DNA of 43,483 nt from Caldifarciminota bacterium (GTDB lineage Bacteria > SDB-A), in contig JAFGIG010000001.1 of assembly GCA_016929715.1 (NCBI GenBank), forward strand, positions 1-43,483, in the 5' to 3' direction. The notes beneath the pieces were generated by a model that saw nothing but the letters and a program-made list of their open reading frames with translations, was not told the origin of the DNA and did no database searches. The position numbers and the translations under genes were made by a program. Below, piece by piece: positions 15,979 to 23,113 of the stretch; within the stretch, counting starts at the first letter, position 1; every line of letters begins with the position of its first letter.

Positions 15979-17502
15979 GTGCATCATGAAATTGACGGAA
16001 AGAACCTTGATATAGATAAAGTCATCGATGTCGCGAGAAAAGGCGCATCTGTTTCAATCGCGGATTCCAGTGTTGAAAAAATCAAAAAGTGCAGAGAAAT
16101 GCTCGAAAATAAAATACGGACAGGCGAGATAATGTATGGCATAAACACAGGGATAGGCGAATTTTCCGAAACGGTTCTCGACGAAGATCAGACAAAAAAT
16201 TTTCAGAAATACCTTGTTTACAATCATTCCGCCGGAATAGGCGATCCCATGCCTGCTGAGTTTGTCAGAGGCGCCATGCTCGGCAGAATAAACGTTCACG
16301 CCAACGGTAATTCCGGCTGCCGTTTGGAAATAACAAAGACTCTCGCCGACATGCTAAACAGAAAAGTGACTCCCTTTGTATGCAGCAAAGGCTCTGTAGG
16401 AGCCTGCGGCGATCTCGCCCCGATGTCGCAGATAGCTCTGCTACTCATGGGAGAGGGAAAGGCTTATTACGGAGACGAGCTTTTGGATGGAAAAGAAGCT
16501 ATGAACCGCGCAGGCATTGCAGTTCCCGGACTTATGGTGAGAGACGGCTTAGCCGCTATAAACGGATCTAATTTTATAACGGCAATGAGCGCAATTTTCC
16601 TTCACGATGCGGACAGATTTCTCAAACAGGCTGAAATAGCCGCGGCAATGTCGCTCGAAGCCTTGATGGCGAATCCGTCGCCTTACGATGAAAGAATACA
16701 CACTGTCAGAGGCTTCAAAGGCTCCGTCAGGAGCGCGCGATCTCTCAGAAAGCTTATGGCGGGGGGAGACGTTTTTGAAAAAAAGATAAAATGCAAAGTT
16801 CAGGACGCATATTCTATGCGTTCAACTCCGCAGGTGATAGGTTCGGCTCACGACGCCCTTGTTTACGCCAGAAGTCAGGTTGAAACAGAACTAAACGGCG
16901 TTGGCGATAATCCAATTTTTTTTCCCGAAGAGGATATTCAGCTTTCCGGAGCCAATTTTCAGGGCTCTCCGGTGTCGGTTCCCATGGAACTTGCCGGAAC
17001 CGTTGTCACCATGGTCTGCGTTCTTTCGGAAAGAAGAATGAACAGACTGAACAATCCGGCTCTCAGCGTGGGTCTCCCTTCTTTTTTGACTAAAGGAGCG
17101 GGGATGTTCTCGGGACTCATGCTCAGCCAATACACGGCAGACTCGTTAATCGTCGAGCAGAAAATTCTTTCCTCTCCGGCATGCATTCAATCAATACCTG
17201 CTGCCGCCGATCAGGAAGATTTCGTGTCCATGGGAATGAACACGGCGATCAAAAACTTCCAGATACTGGATAACGCCTACGGTATTCTCGGAATTGAATT
17301 TATGGCGGCGGCGCAGGCTCTTGACTTCAGAGATTACAGGACAGGACAAGGGACAACCGCCGCGAGAAAGGTTATTCGAAAATATGTGGAATTTCTCGAT
17401 GTGGACAGACCTCTTTACGGAGATCACAACAAAATGAAAGATCTTGTAAAATCATGTGAAATACTCGAAGAAGTTGAAAAGGTGGTCGGAAGTCTTTCTT
17501 AG
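15979..17502 (+). CDS. hutH: Histidine ammonia-lyase (MIO family) with an Ala-Cys-Gly cofactor tripeptide
   Basis: The protein has 507 aa, the family's usual length. It should convert L-histidine to urocanate plus ammonia, or deaminate a related amino acid. Residues line up with Pseudomonas HAL numbering: Y53 (MYGINTG), H83 (YNHSAG), N195 (AINGSN), then Q275, Y278, R281 and F327 with a two-residue offset, and E413 in SIPAAADQED. The MIO-forming triad, normally Ala-Ser-Gly, is A142-C143-G144 (codon TGC at 16405-16407). N82 replaces the Ser usual beside H83. The GTG start has GAAGGAG upstream. No other hut genes are present. An aromatic amino acid lyase or aminomutase is the alternative, but H83 favours HAL. 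Confidence 0.88.
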   Translation: MHHEIDGKNLDIDKVIDVARKGASVSIADSSVEKIKKCREMLENKIRTGEIMYGINTGIGEFSETVLDEDQTKNFQKYLVYNHSAGIGDPMPAEFVRGAMLGRINVHANGNSGCRLEITKTLADMLNRKVTPFVCSKGSVGACGDLAPMSQIALLLMGEGKAYYGDELLDGKEAMNRAGIAVPGLMVRDGLAAINGSNFITAMSAIFLHDADRFLKQAEIAAAMSLEALMANPSPYDERIHTVRGFKGSVRSARSLRKLMAGGDVFEKKIKCKVQDAYSMRSTPQVIGSAHDALVYARSQVETELNGVGDNPIFFPEEDIQLSGANFQGSPVSVPMELAGTVVTMVCVLSERRMNRLNNPALSVGLPSFLTKGAGMFSGLMLSQYTADSLIVEQKILSSPACIQSIPAAADQEDFVSMGMNTAIKNFQILDNAYGILGIEFMAAAQALDFRDYRTGQGTTAARKVIRKYVEFLDVDRPLYGDHNKMKDLVKSCEILEEVEKVVGSLS

Positions 17503-17508
17503 CGAATA

Positions 17509-18123
17509 TCAAAAGGAATCCAGCGATAACACAAAGTTTCTTTCGCTCTCAAGATCAGTATAATCGCCATGCCCGGGAAAAACTTTGTAATTTTTTCCCA
17601 TATCATAGTAGGATTTCAACGATCTGGTTAACTTTCCCCAATCTCCCGAAGGCAGATCGCATCTTCCTACGCCTCTCCTGAAAAGCGTGTCTCCTGTAAA
17701 CAGGCAATTTTCAACGAGAAACGACACCGATCCTTCGGTATGCCCTGGGGTGTGAAAAACTTTTATGCCGAATCTTCCGAAAGTCAGTTTTTCCCCGCCT
17801 TTGAGAATCAGGGCAGGTTTAATAGGGTTAAAATTGACTCCAAAAAGGGACGCGCCGTTGTATTCTGGATCGTTCAGCCCTGAAAGGTCATTTTCATGAA
17901 CGGCAATTTCCGCTTCTGGATATAAGCTTTTGAGTTTTTCAACGCCGGCAATATGATCGTAATGATTGTGCGTGAGAAGGATGTATCTGCATTTAATCCC
18001 TTTACAGCCAAAATCCATGTCCCGGACAAATCCTCCCGGATCTATAAAAAACAACTCATCTTTTTCAATAACCGCGTAGCAGTTTGTCTGTATCTCTCCG
18101 ACAACGAACCTCTTTACTTCCAT
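17509..18123 (-). CDS. Metallo-beta-lactamase-fold hydrolase, glyoxalase II-like
   Basis: This 204-aa protein has the metal-binding motif THNHYDH (H52, H54, D56, H57), a third His in HTPGHTEGS, the bridging Asp in FTGDTLFRRGVGR and a final His in FPGHGD. The set matches the short glyoxalase-II-like group (YcbL type), binding two metal ions and hydrolysing thioesters or similar bonds in the cytosol. It lacks the C-terminal domain of classical glyoxalase II, so the true substrate is uncertain. It stands alone on the minus strand, converging on hutH with a 6-bp gap and no visible terminator, and diverging from the GYD-cmk operon. AAGGAAAGGA upstream of the ATG is a good ribosome-binding region. 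Confidence 0.92.
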   Translation of the reverse strand: MEVKRFVVGEIQTNCYAVIEKDELFFIDPGGFVRDMDFGCKGIKCRYILLTHNHYDHIAGVEKLKSLYPEAEIAVHENDLSGLNDPEYNGASLFGVNFNPIKPALILKGGEKLTFGRFGIKVFHTPGHTEGSVSFLVENCLFTGDTLFRRGVGRCDLPSGDWGKLTRSLKSYYDMGKNYKVFPGHGDYTDLESERNFVLSLDSF

Positions 18124-18127
18124 GTCT

Positions 18128-18181
18128 TTGTTTTCCTTTCCTTATTTTTTGATATAATATCACTGATAAGTTTTTTTTCAA
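18128..18181. promoter_or_regulatory. Palindromic bidirectional promoter between the MBL hydrolase and GYD-cmk operons
   Basis: The core GATATAATATC (18151-18161) is a near-perfect palindrome that reads as an extended -10 both ways. On the plus strand it is TG-A-TATAAT (18150-18158), with a weak -35 TTGTTT (18128-18133) at 19 bp. On the minus strand it is TG-A-TATTAT (18162-18154), with TTGAAA (18181-18176) at 16 bp. Start points would fall near 18165 (plus) and 18147 (minus). The plus-strand ribosome-binding site AAGGAGG is at 18181-18187, 4 nt before the GTG of the GYD gene. Confidence 0.7.
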
Positions 18182-18191
18182 AGGAGGAGAA

Positions 18192-18485
18192 GTGACTTTC
18201 ATATTGATGACAAAACTTACACCTGAGGTTTCCAAACAGGTGAAAAACAGGGCTTCTGCGGGGAGGGATTGGCTTGAACAGGTAAAAGACAAATGCCCTG
18301 AAGTCAAATTCATATCTCATTACGCTCTGCTCGGAGAATTCGATTTCATGGATATATACGAAGCTCCCGACGAAAAAACCGCCGCCAAAGTTTCAATGAT
18401 AAGCTCCATCAACGGAGCCTTCGAATCACAGAGTTGGACGGCTATTCCTTACAAAGACTTTTTGAAACTCACAAAAGAAGTATAA
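18192..18485 (+). CDS. GYD-domain protein
   Basis: This 97-aa single-domain protein matches the GYD family: a first strand MTFILMTKLTPE, a helix, then SHYALLGEFDFMDIYEAPDEKTA and a C-terminal strand SWTAIPYKDF. The GEFD segment is the family's GYD-like signature. These small ferredoxin-like-fold proteins have no established function. The GTG start is fixed by AAGGAGG 4 nt upstream. It is first behind the palindromic promoter and lies 30 bp before cmk, so it probably shares a transcript with the cmk-plsC-ispH-rpsA run. The GYD-cmk pairing is not one I know to be conserved. Confidence 0.85.
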   Translation: MTFILMTKLTPEVSKQVKNRASAGRDWLEQVKDKCPEVKFISHYALLGEFDFMDIYEAPDEKTAAKVSMISSINGAFESQSWTAIPYKDFLKLTKEV

Positions 18486-18515
18486 AAAACCTCTTGGATC
18501 AAAACTTTTGTAAAA

Positions 18516-19160
18516 ATGAAAATAATTACCATAGACGGACCTGGCGGAGCAGGTAAAAGCACGGTCGCGAAAAAACTCGCGCTTATACTCGGCTATTTAT
18601 ACCTCGACACTGGAGCGATGTACAGAGCCGTGGCTCTTTATGTATTGTTAAAGGGAAAGAGCTGTAAAGACGAAAAAGCCGTCACATCTCTACTTTGCGA
18701 GATTGACATCATGCATGAAAACAATAAAATTTACTTAAACGGCAAAGACGTAGAAAGCGAAATCCGAGATCCGGAAATCAGCGAAGCGGCAAGTGCTGTC
18801 AGCACTTTTTACGAGGTCAGAAAAAAAATGGTCGAACTTCAGAGAAGAGTTTTTCACGGAAAGGGATTGGTATGCGAAGGAAGAGATATGGGATCAGTTG
18901 TCTTTCCTGACGCCTGTTATAAATTTTATCTCACGGCGTCTATTGAAGAACGGGCAAAAAGAAGGCTTAGAGACCTTGAAAAAATGAGAGTCACGGCATC
19001 TATCTCCGAAACAATCCAAAAACTCGACAAGAGAGACAGGCAAGACTCGGAAAGAGCTATCTCTCCTCTTGTAGTTCCCGAAGGTGCATTAGTAATAGAT
19101 ACCACTTGGATGAATGTTCAAGAAGTGACCGAAAAAATACTAAGTTGCGTAGACCATTGA
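18516..19160 (+). CDS. cmk: Cytidylate kinase
   Basis: This 214-aa enzyme phosphorylates CMP and dCMP with ATP. It starts MKIITIDGPGGAGKSTVAKK, with the P-loop GPGGAGKS at 8-15. YLDTGAMYRAVALY forms the CMP-binding part, EGRDMGSVVFPDA follows, and the lid region is RAKRRLRDLE. All are typical of bacterial Cmk, and the length is normal. It starts the widely conserved cmk-plsC-ispH-rpsA order. The ATG lacks a good Shine-Dalgarno site. Its stop TGA overlaps a TTG (TTGA at 19157-19160), which I take as the start of plsC. CMP is also released during LPS synthesis, so it complements kdsB and pyrG nearby. Confidence 0.97.
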   Translation: MKIITIDGPGGAGKSTVAKKLALILGYLYLDTGAMYRAVALYVLLKGKSCKDEKAVTSLLCEIDIMHENNKIYLNGKDVESEIRDPEISEAASAVSTFYEVRKKMVELQRRVFHGKGLVCEGRDMGSVVFPDACYKFYLTASIEERAKRRLRDLEKMRVTASISETIQKLDKRDRQDSERAISPLVVPEGALVIDTTWMNVQEVTEKILSCVDH

Positions 19161-19774
19161 AAGCAAAACATTCATCCTTCTGGTCGTTCTCCCACCTCGC
19201 GGCGAGTTTTTTTTTCAGCAAAATTATGTCTATCAGAATAAAAGGCTTGGAAAACCTTCCGGAGAACATGTCTTTTATCCTCGCTCCGAACCATCAGAAC
19301 AACTTTGACCCCCCGATAGCCGCCTACAGCATTTACCCTATAGAATGCTTTTTTCTCGCGAAAAACGAACTCTTTTCCGTCCACCCTCTCTACAGCGCCA
19401 TTTTAAGGATATATAATTCTATAAAAATCGACAGAACCGGCAGAGACATATCTGCGATCAAAAAATCCCTTTCCGTTCTCAAAAATGGTTATGCTTTAAT
19501 TGTCTTCCCCGAAGGGACGAGAAAAATCGAAAATCAATATAAAGAAATTAAATCGGGAGCGGCTTTTCTTGCTATAAAAACGAAATGCCCTATAGTCCCT
19601 TGTCTGATAAAATACAGGAGCCAGAGTATATCTAAAACACTGATCAGCGGCACAAGAGTTGACGTTTTTTTCGGAAAACCAATATATCCTTCAAAGCATG
19701 TGAGTTCAGCCGTTAAATCAGCGGACGCTATGGCGGAGAAATGGAAAAAGCAAATGAGAGAATTATGCCTGTAA
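19157..19774 (+). CDS. plsC: 1-acyl-sn-glycerol-3-phosphate acyltransferase
   Basis: The enzyme adds the second acyl chain to lysophosphatidic acid at the inner membrane. With the start chosen here the protein is 205 aa. NHQNNFD holds the catalytic HX4D pair (H46 and D51), and FPEGTR (117-122) binds the glycerol phosphate. A hydrophobic N-terminal segment (about 14-28) can associate with the membrane. An ATG at 19106 in frame would overlap cmk by 55 bp and add residues with no family likeness. The TTG at 19157, overlapping the cmk stop as TTGA, matches two other junctions in the window. The start is therefore inferred. The gene overlaps ispH by about 10 bp. Confidence 0.88.
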   Translation: MKAKHSSFWSFSHLAASFFFSKIMSIRIKGLENLPENMSFILAPNHQNNFDPPIAAYSIYPIECFFLAKNELFSVHPLYSAILRIYNSIKIDRTGRDISAIKKSLSVLKNGYALIVFPEGTRKIENQYKEIKSGAAFLAIKTKCPIVPCLIKYRSQSISKTLISGTRVDVFFGKPIYPSKHVSSAVKSADAMAEKWKKQMRELCL

Positions 19775-20637
19775 TCATAGCTGAAAACGCAGGTTTTTGC
19801 TTTGGTGTGAAACGAGCCGTAAAAATGGCTGAAGAAGTTCTCGACTCTTCTCTCGCCGGTGAAAACATATACATCCTCGGTGAAATAATTCACAACCCTC
19901 AAACAGTCAAGATGCTCGAAGAAAAAGGCGCTGTTACCATAGAGGAAAAAGACCTCGAAAAAGTCCATCCGGGCAAACTCATTCTCAGGAGTCACGGCGT
20001 TCCTCTGGAAGTTATTGAAAAAGCAAAAAAACTCAATTTCAGCATTGTAGATACAACTTGTCCTTTTGTCAAAAAAGCACAGATAATTGCAGGACAAAAT
20101 TCAAAACTGGAAAACCAGCTCATAATAATAGGAAAAAAAGAACATCCCGAGGTGAAAGCTCTTTTATCCCACAGCCTATATAACGCAAACGTGATAGGCC
20201 TCGTAGAAGAAGTGAAAAAATTGAATTTCAAGCCTGACGTCAAAACAGTTATAATTGTCCAGACGACTTTTTCAGGCAACGAATTTAAAAAAATTATAGG
20301 AGAAATAGTCTTGCTTTACAAAGAGATTATGGTCTATAATACAATCTGCAATGCGACTTATATAAGACGGAAAGAGTCGCTCAGTGTTGCAGAAAAAACC
20401 GACGTGAATATTGTTGTCGGCGGGAGGAACAGTTCTAATACCAGAGAACTGACCAATTATCTTGTCGAAAACGGTTTCAAGGCTTATCAGATTGAAGGCC
20501 CCGAAGAGATACGCGAGGATTTTTTCAACGGAGCCGGTTGCGTGGGTATCACCGGAGGAGCTTCCACTCCTCTTTCAGTGATAGAAGACGTCAAAAGGAC
20601 CGTAGAAGTGCGTTTTTTAGAGCGAAAATTTAAGTGA
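19765..20637 (+). CDS. ispH: 4-hydroxy-3-methylbut-2-enyl diphosphate reductase
   Basis: IspH (LytB) is the last enzyme of the MEP pathway, reducing HMBPP to IPP and DMAPP with a [4Fe-4S] cluster. The start at 19765 (290 aa) places the first cluster Cys at position 12 (GFCFGVKRA), as in E. coli. An ATG at 19741 would add eight residues. The other two cluster Cys are in TTCPFV and ICNATYIRR. Also seen are LRSHGVP, HPEV, QTTFSGNEF, GGRNSSNTREL and GITGGASTPLSVI. The gene begins inside the end of plsC and lies 49 bp before rpsA, an order common in clostridia and others. Isoprenoids here therefore come from the MEP route. Confidence 0.96.
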   Translation: MPVIIAENAGFCFGVKRAVKMAEEVLDSSLAGENIYILGEIIHNPQTVKMLEEKGAVTIEEKDLEKVHPGKLILRSHGVPLEVIEKAKKLNFSIVDTTCPFVKKAQIIAGQNSKLENQLIIIGKKEHPEVKALLSHSLYNANVIGLVEEVKKLNFKPDVKTVIIVQTTFSGNEFKKIIGEIVLLYKEIMVYNTICNATYIRRKESLSVAEKTDVNIVVGGRNSSNTRELTNYLVENGFKAYQIEGPEEIREDFFNGAGCVGITGGASTPLSVIEDVKRTVEVRFLERKFK

Positions 20638-20676
20638 CGGCATTTTATTTTACAACATTTTAACCCATTGTTTTGC

Positions 20677-20681
20677 GGAGG
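20677..20681 (+). promoter_or_regulatory. Ribosome-binding site setting the rpsA TTG start
   Basis: GGAGG lies 5 nt before the TTG at 20687-20689. The next in-frame ATG (20705) is too far from it, so the TTG is the start despite rpsA being a highly expressed gene. Confidence 0.75.
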
Positions 20682-20686
20682 CAGTA

Positions 20687-22336
20687 TTGGAAAACCAGAA
20701 TGTAATGGACAGTTCAAAACAAAAGTCATTTGAAATCTGGGATATTACAGATGACGAACTCTCTGTCCTAATCGACAAGTATTCTCCCACTCTTGAAGAA
20801 GGTAAAATCGTCAAAGGTACAGTAGTTCGTATAGGCCCTAAAGACATAGTTCTCGACATTTGTCAGAAAAGCGAAGGCGTCCTTTCGGCATCGGAATTTC
20901 CGGAAGACTTTCCCCTGAAAGTAGGCGACACAGTCGAAGTGTTTCTCGAAGAACTCGAAGGGGACGAAGGTTTCGCCGTTGTATCAAAGCAAAAAGCTGA
21001 TTTCATAAAGGTTTGGGACGACATAAAAGCCGCCTATGATGAGAAATCTCCGGTTGAAGGGACTATCACAAGAAGGGTTAAAGGCGGAATGATAGTCTCG
21101 GTTTTCGGAGTAGAAGCTTTTCTGCCCGGAAGCCAGATAGACTTGAGGCCCTGCAAGGACATGGATTCCCTTGTCGGAAAAAAATTCCTCTTCAGAATTA
21201 TCAAACTGAACTGGAAGAGAAGAAATATTGTGGTTTCGAGAAGGCAAATACTCGAGGAAGACAGGGAACAGAAGAAAAAGCAGCTGTTCCACGACCTCGA
21301 CGTCAATTCCGTTCTCGAAGGAAAAGTCAAAAACATCACTCCTTTCGGAGCCTTTATAGATCTCGGCGGAATAGACGGACTTCTTCATATTACGGATATT
21401 TCATGGGGAAGAATTCAGCACCCCAGCGAAGTTTTGTCAATTGGCGACACCGTTCAGGTTATGGTCATCGGCATCGAGAAAGAGAAAAACAGAGTCTCAC
21501 TCGGCATGAAACAACTGATACCCGATCCCTGGAAAAATATTACAGAAAAATACCCTGAAGGATCAAAAGTGAACGGTAAAGTCGTTTCCATGACTGATTA
21601 CGGAGCTTTCGTAGAAATAGAAAAAGGTGTCGAAGGCTTAATCCATATCTCTGAGATGTCTTGGACAAAACACATCAAAAAACCTTCAGACATACTCGAA
21701 GTCGACCAGTCTGTCGAAGCAGTAGTCCTCCATATCGATCCTGATAAACAGAGAATATCCCTCGGTCTTAAACAGGTTCATCCAGATCCGTGGGAGACCA
21801 TAGAGGATAAATATCCGGTAGGTTCGGTTGTCGAAGGCAAAATCAGGACAATAACGAATTTCGGCGCTTTCGTTCAACTTGAAGAAGGAATTGACGGACT
21901 GATTCACGTTTCAGACATGTCCTGGGTTGAAAGAATAGAAACTCCTAGGCAGATTCTAAAAGAGGGCAAATCGGTTCACTGCAAAGTCCTCAAGATAGAC
22001 AAAGAATCAAAAAAAATCTCTCTAGGCATAAAGCAGCTTGAAGAAGACCCTGTCCAGAAATTTATTTCCTCTCATCAGACAGGCGATCAGATAACAGGCA
22101 GCATTGTCGAGCTGAAAGACAGGGGCATCGTCGTCAAAATTGACGACAACGCAAGAGGATTCGTGCCTTTTTCTCATCTGAACAACGAAAACATAAAAAA
22201 ACCTTCCGATGTCTATAAAATCGGAGACGACCTCAGCCTCAAAATCATAGAAATGTCTTCAGACGGTCGAAGGATTCTTCTGTCGGAAAAAGAAGCTCTT
22301 TCGACAGAGTCTCAGGTGAAAGAAATAGAATCCTGA
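20687..22336 (+). CDS. rpsA: Ribosomal protein S1
   Basis: S1 helps mRNA reach the 30S subunit. The 549-aa protein has six S1 (OB-fold) repeats at about 38-101, 121-185, 208-275, 293-362, 380-449 and 467-534. The middle repeats are the most alike, with GAFxxL and GLIHxSxMSW signatures, and the first and last are divergent. This is the six-domain form typical of Gram-negative bacteria. The start is TTG with GGAGG 5 nt upstream. It follows ispH by 49 bp and is separate from it, unlike the IspH-S1 fusions known in some clostridia. KdsB starts 16 bp downstream. Confidence 0.97.
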   Translation: MENQNVMDSSKQKSFEIWDITDDELSVLIDKYSPTLEEGKIVKGTVVRIGPKDIVLDICQKSEGVLSASEFPEDFPLKVGDTVEVFLEELEGDEGFAVVSKQKADFIKVWDDIKAAYDEKSPVEGTITRRVKGGMIVSVFGVEAFLPGSQIDLRPCKDMDSLVGKKFLFRIIKLNWKRRNIVVSRRQILEEDREQKKKQLFHDLDVNSVLEGKVKNITPFGAFIDLGGIDGLLHITDISWGRIQHPSEVLSIGDTVQVMVIGIEKEKNRVSLGMKQLIPDPWKNITEKYPEGSKVNGKVVSMTDYGAFVEIEKGVEGLIHISEMSWTKHIKKPSDILEVDQSVEAVVLHIDPDKQRISLGLKQVHPDPWETIEDKYPVGSVVEGKIRTITNFGAFVQLEEGIDGLIHVSDMSWVERIETPRQILKEGKSVHCKVLKIDKESKKISLGIKQLEEDPVQKFISSHQTGDQITGSIVELKDRGIVVKIDDNARGFVPFSHLNNENIKKPSDVYKIGDDLSLKIIEMSSDGRRILLSEKEALSTESQVKEIES

Positions 22337-22351
22337 CGATTTGAGACCGTC

Positions 22352-23113
22352 ATGAACAAACGCACAGTCCTCGGGGTAATACCGGTGAGGATTGGCTCAG
22401 AAAGGCTTCCTTCCAAACCTCTTTTAGTGCTCGGAGGGAAGCCTCTTTTCCACTGGGCGGCGCGATCTGCCTCCATGGCTAAATCCCTCGATGAAGTGAT
22501 AATTGCCACGGACTCGGAAATAATTGCCGAACAAGCCCCGTCTTTTAGTAATGTTAAATGCGTTTTGACCCCGGAACTTCCGAGCGGTTCAGACAGAGCG
22601 GCATGGATCGCGAGAAATCACGGCGCGCAAATCGTTGCCAATATTCAAGGTGACGAGCCTTTTCTCTGCCCAACCGATATAGACAAAGCCGTTAATTCTC
22701 TGATTGAAGATCCGCTGGCGAGCGTTTCTACCCTTTGTTTTCCTTTCTCCGAAGGCGAAGACCCTTTATGTCAGTCATCGGTGAAAGTCGTTCTCGACAA
22801 TAGAGGTTACGCCCTGTATTTTTCAAGGGCGAAAATTCCGTTTTCAAGGGATAATACACCTGTGAATTATTTGCGCCATTTGGGGCTCTATGTCTTTAGA
22901 AAAGACTTTTTGTTAAAGTTCTCTGAATCTCCTCAGGGAGTTCTCGAAAACACAGAAAAACTCGAACAGCTCAGAGTTCTCGAAATGGGAGAGAAAATAA
23001 AAGTAGTTATTGCCCTGAAAAGCTCATTTGGAATAGACACTGAAGATGATTTCATAAAGGCACAAAATCTCGTCAAGGGAGAAAAAGAAAAATGGCTCAA
23101 AAATATGTCGTAG
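22352..23113 (+). CDS. kdsB: 3-deoxy-manno-octulosonate cytidylyltransferase (CMP-Kdo synthase)
   Basis: This 253-aa enzyme activates Kdo with CTP to form CMP-Kdo for lipid A-core assembly, so it marks an LPS-making cell. The nucleotidyl-transfer signature is at the N-terminus (VIPVRIGSERLPSKPL). NIQGDEPFL is the metal- and Kdo-binding segment, and YFSRAKIPFSR and YLRHLGLYVFR are further KdsB-specific motifs. Length is normal. Its 3' end overlaps pyrG by 22 bp, coupling it to the enzyme that makes its CTP substrate. KdsA is not in the window. The ATG at 22352 has only a weak ribosome-binding site. Confidence 0.96.
   Translation: MNKRTVLGVIPVRIGSERLPSKPLLVLGGKPLFHWAARSASMAKSLDEVIIATDSEIIAEQAPSFSNVKCVLTPELPSGSDRAAWIARNHGAQIVANIQGDEPFLCPTDIDKAVNSLIEDPLASVSTLCFPFSEGEDPLCQSSVKVVLDNRGYALYFSRAKIPFSRDNTPVNYLRHLGLYVFRKDFLLKFSESPQGVLENTEKLEQLRVLEMGEKIKVVIALKSSFGIDTEDDFIKAQNLVKGEKEKWLKNMS

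Noticed and set aside
19534-20097. Minus-strand open frame of 187 codons
   Set aside because: Antisense to plsC and ispH, whose catalytic motifs are intact. Low-complexity Phe-rich translation.
20638-20686. IspH-S1 fusion as in some clostridia
   Set aside because: ispH ends with its own stop, and rpsA has a separate ribosome-binding site and start.
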